Below are positions 41,420 through 47,589 of a stretch of DNA of 47,589 bases, piece by piece. The DNA lies in NCBI RefSeq assembly GCF_050409585.1, contig NZ_JBNUPE010000014.1:1-47589 (forward strand), read 5' to 3'. The notes under the pieces were generated by a model that ran no database searches, was not told where the DNA came from, and worked only from the letters and a program-made list of their open reading frames with translations. A program made the position numbers and the translations under genes. The stretch's first letter is position 1. Each line of letters begins with the position of its first letter. Origin of the DNA: Facklamia sp050409585 (GTDB lineage Bacteria > Bacillota > Bacilli > Lactobacillales > Aerococcaceae).

Positions 41420-42368
41420 TTTTCTCCCTTTCAATTTCTTCTAGGAAATTTGCGATTAATTCATTTGCTTCATCTTCATAATCTGGATTGCTTAAATCAA
41501 TCCAATGCTGATTTTTCATGCGGTTACGATACCAAGTTAATTGTCTTTTTGCATAGCGCCGGCTATTTTGCTGAATAGTCGTAATCGTTTCTTTAAGTGA
41601 TTGATTTTGCTCAAAATAAGGCCACCACTCTTTATAGCCAATGCCTTTCATACTTGAAAGCTCTAGATTTTTGTTAAGCTGATACAGCTGATGGACTTCA
41701 TTTTCCAATCCTTCTTCGACCATTAATTCAACTCTGCGGTTAATTCGACTATACAATTCCTCGCGCGGACGATTTAAAATGATCAATAATTCATTAAACC
41801 GTGATTGACGGTTACTTATATCGGTCTGACTTGAAAAAAGTTTGCCTGTTTGCTTAATAACTTCTAAAGCTCGTACAATCCGACGGCCATTTTGTATTGG
41901 GATTTTCTTTGCAGCTAAAGGGTCGATAGCATTCAATTCTTGCCATAGAATACCTTCGCCTTCGTTTTGCAATCTTTCTTCTAAATGTTTACGGTAGTGA
42001 GAATCCATTGATTCCTGACCACCAAATGAAAGGTCATAAAGTAAACCCTCTAAATAAAGACCTGTCCCCCCCACTAATATGGGCAAGTCTCCTTCCGCCA
42101 AAATTTGTTCGATTGCACGATTGGCATCGGCCTGAAACTGACTGGCATCATAATTATCTTGCGGGTCGTAGATGTCTAAGAGATGGTGAGGTACTCCTGA
42201 CATTTCTTCCGATTTAATTTTTCCTGTTCCAATATCCAATCCACGATATACTTGCATTGAATCCGCATTAATAATCTGCCCTTTGAAACGTTTAGCCAAA
42301 CGGATTGAAAGAGTGGTTTTCCCAACTCCTGTTGGTCCTGTAATCACTACTATCGGTAGTTTATTCAA
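41412..42368 (-). CDS. miaA: tRNA dimethylallyltransferase
   Basis: Adds dimethylallyl to A37 of tRNAs that read UNN codons. The 318 residues have the P-loop GPTGVGKT (10-17), DSMQVYRGLDIGTGK, the catalytic region VPHHLLDIYDP, GGTGLYLEGLLYDL, and RRYAKRQLTWYRNR near the end. The start is TTG with a GGGGG seven bases upstream. Its substrate DMAPP connects to the same isoprenoid pathway as the nearby ispA. Confidence 0.96.
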   Translation of the reverse strand: MNKLPIVVITGPTGVGKTTLSIRLAKRFKGQIINADSMQVYRGLDIGTGKIKSEEMSGVPHHLLDIYDPQDNYDASQFQADANRAIEQILAEGDLPILVGGTGLYLEGLLYDLSFGGQESMDSHYRKHLEERLQNEGEGILWQELNAIDPLAAKKIPIQNGRRIVRALEVIKQTGKLFSSQTDISNRQSRFNELLIILNRPREELYSRINRRVELMVEEGLENEVHQLYQLNKNLELSSMKGIGYKEWWPYFEQNQSLKETITTIQQNSRRYAKRQLTWYRNRMKNQHWIDLSNPDYEDEANELIANFLEEIEREKND

Positions 42369-42379
42369 ACAAAAACCCC

Positions 42380-44104
42380 CTAATTCTTTTGATAGGATGT
42401 GAGCAGGTCTTGAGCTACTTGTAGACTGGATTCAGATTGTACTTCACCAGACATCATGCCAGCAATCATGGCTACTCGCTCTTCTTCTGATAAATAATCC
42501 ACTTGTGTAACCGTGCGCTCTTGATTAATTTCTTTTTTAATAATTAGCTGTTGATTGGCTGCGGCAGCTACTTGTGCTAAATGGGTGATGCATAAGACTT
42601 GTTTATTTTGAGCGATTTTAGCCAGTTTACTCGCTATAGCACTAGCGACTCTACCAGAAACCCCTGTATCAATTTCATCAAATATTAAGGTCTCAACTGC
42701 TTGATTTCTTGCGAAAATTGTCTTCAAGGCCAACATAAATCGTGAAAGTTCACCACCAGATGCTATTTTAGCCAGTGGTTGACTATCTTCTCCCAAATTA
42801 GTCCTTGAGTAGAATTCAACTTGGTCCATACCCGCTTCATTCAAACGTAAATAAAAATTGGAAAAGAATGGTTGCAAATTAGAATCAGACTCTACCTGTC
42901 GCATCTTGACCTCAAATTCAGTATGCGGCATGTAGAGTTCTTTTAATTGACCTTCAACTTCTGAGACAATTGCTTTGGCTGCTTCTTTACGGAGATTGGA
43001 TATGCTTTGAGCTAATTCAAAGGCTTCTTCATAAGTTTTGAGGAAGGCTTCCTGTGTTTGTTTTTGATAACTTTCAAAATGTTTAATTTGATCAATTTCC
43101 TTAACGAGTTCAAGCTGGTAATCGATTAACTCTTCAATATTACGCCCATATTTTTTTTGAACTTTTTCCAACTGACTTAGTCTTCTTTGAATTTCATCCA
43201 TCACTTGTTCATCATAATCTGGCACATCAAAAGAAAAAGCAATTTCTCGGCTTAATTCTTTTAAATCTACTTGCAGGCCTTGTAAGCGCTCCTCAAATGA
43301 CAAATATTGATTATCAAATCTTCCCAAGTGCTGTAACAGATAAAGCACTCGCTCAATTTGCTGATCGACACTAGCTTCTTGATCGGTCATTAGCTGGTTG
43401 GTTTCATTAAGATACTGACTCATTAACTGTGCATTTTGAAGTCTCTTGCTTTGTTGTAGCAGTTGCTGATCCTCATCTGCCACTAAATCTAAATTTTTTA
43501 ATTCTTCTAACTGAAACTCTAAATAATTTAAACGTTGAAGTGCATCTTGTTCGTCAAACTTCTTAGTTAACAATTGCTGTCTTAAATCTTGATAGTGATT
43601 ATAAACTAGCTGATATTTTTCTTTAACTTGAAGTAAGCTCTCACTAGCAAAAAGATCCAGTAACTCAAGATGTCGTGAGGAGTCTAACAGAGCTTGATGT
43701 TCATTTTGACCATGAATATCTACCAAATAACGACCAATTCGTTTTAGCATGGTCACATTAGCTGGTCGTTGATTAATTTTAATAACATTTCGTCCACTCT
43801 TATGGATCTCGCGTTGAATCAAAAAGGCATCTTCTGGATCCTCAATTTCAATTCCAATTGCTTGCAATTGCATTAAGAGCTTTTCATTTCCTTGTAAACT
43901 AAAAAGACCTTCAATAAAGAGATTTGGGCTTCCTTTTCGCACAAACTCAGTAGACCCTCTTCCACCACATAAGATACCAATCGCATCAATAATAATCGAC
44001 TTTCCCGCTCCAGTTTCCCCTGAGAGCACTGTCATCTGTTCATCAAAATCAATAGAAACTTGATCAATAATTGCAAAGTTTTCAATTCTTAAACTGATTA
44101 ACAT
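42380..44104 (-). CDS. recN: DNA repair protein RecN
   Basis: SMC-like ATPase acting at double-strand breaks. The 574 residues show Walker A GETGAGKSI (30-38), long coiled coils (about 150-370) rich in Gln/Leu, the signature SGGELSRFMLALK and Walker B LIFDEIDTGVSGRVA, followed by ITHLAQVAA. ATG with GAGGTGCCTT upstream. 20 bases after tlyA. Confidence 0.96.
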   Translation of the reverse strand: MLISLRIENFAIIDQVSIDFDEQMTVLSGETGAGKSIIIDAIGILCGGRGSTEFVRKGSPNLFIEGLFSLQGNEKLLMQLQAIGIEIEDPEDAFLIQREIHKSGRNVIKINQRPANVTMLKRIGRYLVDIHGQNEHQALLDSSRHLELLDLFASESLLQVKEKYQLVYNHYQDLRQQLLTKKFDEQDALQRLNYLEFQLEELKNLDLVADEDQQLLQQSKRLQNAQLMSQYLNETNQLMTDQEASVDQQIERVLYLLQHLGRFDNQYLSFEERLQGLQVDLKELSREIAFSFDVPDYDEQVMDEIQRRLSQLEKVQKKYGRNIEELIDYQLELVKEIDQIKHFESYQKQTQEAFLKTYEEAFELAQSISNLRKEAAKAIVSEVEGQLKELYMPHTEFEVKMRQVESDSNLQPFFSNFYLRLNEAGMDQVEFYSRTNLGEDSQPLAKIASGGELSRFMLALKTIFARNQAVETLIFDEIDTGVSGRVASAIASKLAKIAQNKQVLCITHLAQVAAAANQQLIIKKEINQERTVTQVDYLSEEERVAMIAGMMSGEVQSESSLQVAQDLLTSYQKN

Positions 44105-44124
44105 AAGGCACCTCTTTGCATTGT

Positions 44125-44940
44125 TTATTCAAAAGCTTGATGGCTCTCCTCCACAATTTTTGCGATGGCAATTGTTGAGTGGCTTTGATTATCTACTTGC
44201 CTAGCATTGATTAAATGCACTAAATATTCAATATTCCCTTCGCCTCCTGTAATTGGCGAATAGGTAAGCTCTTTAATAACAAAGCCAATTTTACTAATAA
44301 AGGCTAATACTTCTTCAAGGACCTCTTGATGAACTGCTGGGTCTTTTATGACACCCTTTTTACCAATCCGACTAGGTCCTGCTTCAAATTGTGGTTTAAT
44401 CAAGGCAATAACAGAACCATCTTTTTTTAGAATCGGCTGTAATGGTGGCAAAATTAAAGCTAAAGAAATAAAAGAGACATCAATTGTTGCTATTGTTGGC
44501 TGTCCTTTTGTAAAATCTTCGAAGCGAGCATAGCGAAAGTTTTGCCGTTCCATTACGACTACTCTAGGATCTTGTCTTAAGGAATAAGCTAATTGATTGT
44601 AACCTACATCTAAAGCATAAGATAAGCGTGCGCCATTTTGTAAAGCCACATCGGTAAATCCTCCTGTTGAAGCACCGATATCTAAAAGTAGATGGTCTGT
44701 AATATCAATATTGAAAGAAGATAAGGCTTTTTCTAACTTTAATCCCCCACGCGATACATAAGGGAAAGGTTTCCCTTTCAGATAGAGCTCGCGATCAATC
44801 GGTATTTTTTCACCTGGTTTATCATAGCGCTGATCGTTTTGATCATAGATTTTTCCTGACATAACCAGACGGCGTGCTTGTTCACGTGAGTGAGTAATTC
44901 CTGCTTGGACCACTAGCTTATCGACTCGTTCTTTTTTCAT
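44125..44940 (-). CDS. tlyA: TlyA family rRNA methyltransferase (YqxC type)
   Basis: An S4 RNA-binding domain (residues 1-60: RVDKLVVQAGITHSREQARRLVMSGKI) is fused to an FtsJ-like methyltransferase (about 80-250) with SAM motif DIGASTGGFTDVALQNGA and the KPQFEAG region. TlyA enzymes make 2'-O-methylcytidine in rRNA; some relatives were called hemolysins. 271 residues, typical length. Ten bases after ispA. Confidence 0.93.
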   Translation of the reverse strand: MKKERVDKLVVQAGITHSREQARRLVMSGKIYDQNDQRYDKPGEKIPIDRELYLKGKPFPYVSRGGLKLEKALSSFNIDITDHLLLDIGASTGGFTDVALQNGARLSYALDVGYNQLAYSLRQDPRVVVMERQNFRYARFEDFTKGQPTIATIDVSFISLALILPPLQPILKKDGSVIALIKPQFEAGPSRIGKKGVIKDPAVHQEVLEEVLAFISKIGFVIKELTYSPITGGEGNIEYLVHLINARQVDNQSHSTIAIAKIVEESHQAFE

Positions 44941-44950
44941 TCATTACTCC

Positions 44951-45832
44951 TTATAGGTGTTTTTCAAGAGGTGATAGAAAGTTATCTAACTGTTTGAAAG
45001 ATTTATGGCTAAGCTTTTCTAAATCGTTTAAAGCTTTTCTGGCTAACTTGATTTCTTCAATCAAACTCGCTTTAGCTTGTCCTACTCCTAAAAGACTAGG
45101 ATAAGTTGATTTATGATTGATAATATCTGAGTAAGTTAAGCTATCCACTTCTTCATTCAAGTCTATGACATCTTTTAGATCATTATGAATTTGATACGCA
45201 ACACCGTAGTGCTGTCCAAAAGTAATCATTAGATCGCTTTCAGCTTGATCAGCCTCTAAAATAATTGTAGCTGCTTTCATAGCAAATATAAATAAAAGGC
45301 CAGTTTTCATCAAATGAATTTGTTGTAACTGCTCAATGTCTATCGTTTTATTTTCTGCCTTAATGTCATAAAGCTGTCCAGCAACCATTCCAGATGAACC
45401 TGCAGCATGAGCCAATTCTCTGATCAGAGCGACCTTCTGATGGGCTTGCAAGCTTTCATCTTTAGATAAAATTGCGAAAGCATCCGCTTGAAGGGCATCA
45501 CCAGCTAAGATTGCTGTGGCTTCATCAAACCTAACATGAGAGGTTGGTTGGCCTCTTCGCAGTTTATCATCATCCATGGCTGGTAAGTCATCATGGATTA
45601 AAGAATAAGTATGGATAAATTCTAAAGCAATGGCTGTTAACATAGCCTGATCAATTTTCTTTTTGTTAAAAATCGCAATAGTTGTCAGTAAAAGTAAGGG
45701 TCTTAATCTCTTTCCACCGCTATTAAGCGAGTAGACCATTGGCTTCACCATTTCTAAAGGTGAATTTAAAGAGATAACTTGCTCTTGCAAAGCCTGTTCA
45801 AATTTGGAACGTAAGGGCCCACCTAATATCAT
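44951..45832 (-). CDS. ispA: Polyprenyl (farnesyl/geranyl) diphosphate synthase
   Basis: Condenses isopentenyl diphosphate with allylic primers to give farnesyl diphosphate for undecaprenol and quinone routes. In the 293 residues the first Asp-rich motif is DDLPAMDDD (about 84-92) with HDDLPAMD, and the second is NDLKDVIDL. GGKRLRPLLLL and the SSGMVAGQLYDI region are also present. ATGA overlaps the xseB stop. Confidence 0.93.
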   Translation of the reverse strand: MILGGPLRSKFEQALQEQVISLNSPLEMVKPMVYSLNSGGKRLRPLLLLTTIAIFNKKKIDQAMLTAIALEFIHTYSLIHDDLPAMDDDKLRRGQPTSHVRFDEATAILAGDALQADAFAILSKDESLQAHQKVALIRELAHAAGSSGMVAGQLYDIKAENKTIDIEQLQQIHLMKTGLLFIFAMKAATIILEADQAESDLMITFGQHYGVAYQIHNDLKDVIDLNEEVDSLTYSDIINHKSTYPSLLGVGQAKASLIEEIKLARKALNDLEKLSHKSFKQLDNFLSPLEKHL

Positions 45833-46074
45833 TCTGTTTTATTCTCCTCATCTAAAGGCTGTAATCCCGATTCAGTCATCATTTTGGTAACTGTCGCTTC
45901 GGCTTCCGTTAATTCTTCTTGGCAATGCTGACTTAATGAAATTCCTTTTTGAAAGGCTTGTAAGGCATCTTGAAGTGGTAGTGTCCCTCTTTCTAATTGT
46001 TGAACAATTTCTTCTAACTCTTGTAAAGCTTGTTCAAAACTAATGGTTGATTCTACTGTTTTATTTTCTGTCAT
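45829..46074 (-). CDS. xseB: Exodeoxyribonuclease VII small subunit
   Basis: Small helical partner of XseA. The 81 residues show SFEQALQELEEIVQQLERGTLPLQDALQAFQKGISLSQHCQ, the family signature. Begins three bases after the xseA stop and overlaps ispA by four bases. Confidence 0.96.
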   Translation of the reverse strand: MTENKTVESTISFEQALQELEEIVQQLERGTLPLQDALQAFQKGISLSQHCQEELTEAEATVTKMMTESGLQPLDEENKTE

Positions 46075-46077
46075 CGA

Positions 46078-47445
46078 TTAATCCTCCCTATCTATTGGCT
46101 CATTTTTATCGAGTGATTCTACTAAAACATTCGCACGCCCCTTATATAATTGGATATTTAAACGGTCTCCTTCAGTTAATTGATGACTTGAAGTTACTTG
46201 TTGACCTTCTTTTTCAACTAAAGAATATCCTCTTGCCATTATTTTCAGCGGACTATATGCATCTAATAAGGCACTTGCCTTCATGTGCCTATCGTACTTT
46301 CTTCTTAAATAATCATTGAAGGAGCGTTGTAAACTTAGTTGAAGTGTCCCTAATTTTTCTTGACGGTAGCTAATTTGTTGTTGAGGATTATAAGCATATA
46401 CAGCCTGTTTTAGTTGATTGATTTTTTGTTTTTGGCGTGAAAAATATTGTTCTTGACGCATTTTCAATCGTTCATTTAAATGCATAACACTCTGCACGTA
46501 GGATTGGTACAGTCTTTCTGGCTGAGTAAGAACATATGATCGAGCAGATCTTGCCAGACGCTCTTGAGACCATTCTAAGCGCCCTCGAAAAGCATTTATT
46601 AATCGTACTTGTTGCTGGCTAATCGTCATTAAAACTTCTTGCAGCACAGGAACAGATAGTTCCGCTGCAGCAGTCGGAGTTGGAGCTCTTAAATCAGCCA
46701 CTAAATCAGCAATCGTAGTATCGGTTTCATGGCCAATCGAAGATATTACTGGCAAGGGACATGCAAGAATAGCATGGGCAACTCCTTCATCGTTAAAACA
46801 CCATAAGTCCTCAATCGAACCACCTCCGCGTGCTAAGATAACACCATCGAAAGAAATAGTGCTTTCTTCTAGCCGCTTAAATGACGCAACAATTTCTTTA
46901 GCCGCTTCCTTACCTTGAACTTTAGTAGGAAAGACAACAATTTCGACAATTGGATAACGACGTTGAACAGTCGTAATAATGTCACGTATGACAGAACCCG
47001 ATGGGCTAGTTATCACTGCTAGTCGTTTAGGATATTTACATATTTTTCTCTTGGGACGATCAAAAAGTCCCTGGGCTTTCATTTTTTCTTTTAATTGTTC
47101 AAGTGCTAGGTATAAAGAGCCAATTCCATCAGGCTCAATATTTTCAACATAAAGTTGATACCTTCCTCCACCTTCATAAACTCCTACTCTAGCCGTTACA
47201 AAAACTTTCATGCCTTCTTCTAATTGGTATTTTAAACGGTGAAATTGACTCTTGAACATAATCGCATTAATTTGGACTTGGCCTTCTTTTAAAGAAAAAT
47301 ATTGATGAGAATTAGGACGATAACGATAGTTAGAAATCTCTCCCAAGACTCTAATCCTTTGAATATGCGGGTCACGATCAAATTTTTGACTGATATATTT
47401 TGATAAGGCTCCTACCGTGATATAGTTCTTTTGATCTTGGGTCAC
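46078..47445 (-). CDS. xseA: Exodeoxyribonuclease VII large subunit
   Basis: Catalytic subunit that degrades single-stranded DNA to oligonucleotides. The 455 residues: N-terminal OB fold (about 8-105; VLGEISNYRYRPNSHQYFSLKEG), catalytic domain (VITSPSGSVIRDIITTVQRRYP, ILARGGGSIEDLWCFNDE, PVISSIGHETDTTIADLVADLRAPTPTAAAEL), coiled coil (about 270-400), and MARGYSLVEKEG near the end. First gene of the operon running to def. ATG after AGAGAGGTGATGGA. Confidence 0.96.
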   Translation of the reverse strand: MTQDQKNYITVGALSKYISQKFDRDPHIQRIRVLGEISNYRYRPNSHQYFSLKEGQVQINAIMFKSQFHRLKYQLEEGMKVFVTARVGVYEGGGRYQLYVENIEPDGIGSLYLALEQLKEKMKAQGLFDRPKRKICKYPKRLAVITSPSGSVIRDIITTVQRRYPIVEIVVFPTKVQGKEAAKEIVASFKRLEESTISFDGVILARGGGSIEDLWCFNDEGVAHAILACPLPVISSIGHETDTTIADLVADLRAPTPTAAAELSVPVLQEVLMTISQQQVRLINAFRGRLEWSQERLARSARSYVLTQPERLYQSYVQSVMHLNERLKMRQEQYFSRQKQKINQLKQAVYAYNPQQQISYRQEKLGTLQLSLQRSFNDYLRRKYDRHMKASALLDAYSPLKIMARGYSLVEKEGQQVTSSHQLTEGDRLNIQLYKGRANVLVESLDKNEPIDRED

Positions 47446-47476
47446 TCCATCACCTCTCTTGATATCATTCTTTTCT

Positions 47477-47485
47477 ATTTTAGCA
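47477..47485 (-). promoter_or_regulatory. Possible extended -10 promoter for the xseA operon
   Basis: On the minus strand TGCTAAAAT is an extended -10 about 30 bases before xseA. No good -35 is present at 17 bases; a TTGACA at 47544-47549 is too far upstream. Weak call. Confidence 0.3.
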
Positions 47486-47589
47486 CAATCTAATTCAGAG
47501 AACTAGAAAACAAAAAGAACCAGGCAATCATTGACTCTAGAGTTGTCAAACATATGTTACACAAGGTGCTTCTAAATGGGCATGCTTAT

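Overview
The window comes from a low-GC Firmicute of the order Lactobacillales. The evidence is the AT-rich base composition, strong AGGAGG-type ribosome binding sites, several TTG and GTG starts, Bacillus/Lactobacillus-type gene order (ftsW-ylbG-rsmD-coaD-comEA-comEC; xseA-xseB-ispA-tlyA-recN), lactococcin-972-type ABC transporters and a pdhABCD operon. Aerococcaceae or Carnobacteriaceae are plausible families, but the sequence alone does not settle this. Almost everything is chromosomal housekeeping. The accessory parts are a decayed transposase/acetyltransferase patch (12.0-12.7 kb), a pair of paralogous ABC transporter loci (23.9-29.8 kb) and a dead rhodanese gene (38.1-38.8 kb).

Layout. 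1-240: three tandem, very similar promoters firing leftwards out of the window, with the look of an rrn promoter array. 379-2739 (-): pgi, an S1-domain protein and a cyclophilin. 2864-4926 (+): a YuiD-like membrane protein, ferredoxin-NADP reductase and pgpA. 4965-7478 (-): a TIGR01906-type membrane protein, YutD, a gene-poor 0.5-kb gap, and a diverged phosphatidylserine-synthase-like membrane protein. 7636-8478 (+): DegV. 8532-11904 (-): lysophospholipase-like hydrolase, unknown exported protein, lipoprotein polysaccharide deacetylase and MarR regulator. 12093-12611 (+): the decayed chimera. 12736-16711 (-): luxS, a small membrane protein, comEC and comEA. 16826-19518 (-): coaD, rsmD, ylbG and ftsW. 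19717-23362 (-): sodA, typA, inositol-phosphatase family and UPF0223. 23898-26573 (+) and 27130-29788 (-): two convergent permease/ATPase pairs. 30753-32162 (+): MATE exporter. 32319-37613 (-): pdhABCD. 37906-37979: tRNA-Arg(UCU). 38136-38843 (+): rhodanese pseudogene. 38941-47445 (-): xseA-xseB-ispA-tlyA-recN-miaA-hflX-def, then efp.

How the genes fit together. Central metabolism is represented by Pgi and the complete pyruvate dehydrogenase complex. Translation and RNA maintenance are represented by EF-P, Def, MiaA, HflX, TlyA, RsmD and TypA. Envelope functions are FtsW, IspA, PgpA and the deacetylase. DNA uptake and repair functions are ComEA/ComEC, RecN and XseAB.

The most interesting segment is the pair of ABC loci of the lactococcin-972 type. 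They face each other and carry reciprocal lesions. Locus A has a frameshifted permease, broken exactly at a seven-T slippery run, beside an intact ATPase. Locus B has an intact permease beside an ATPase with two adjacent nonsense codons near its start. A perfect 33-bp inverted repeat lies between them, and a small, apparently frameshifted secreted-peptide reading frame lies upstream of locus B. The pair may survive as one hybrid transporter, or locus A may be rescued by frameshifting.
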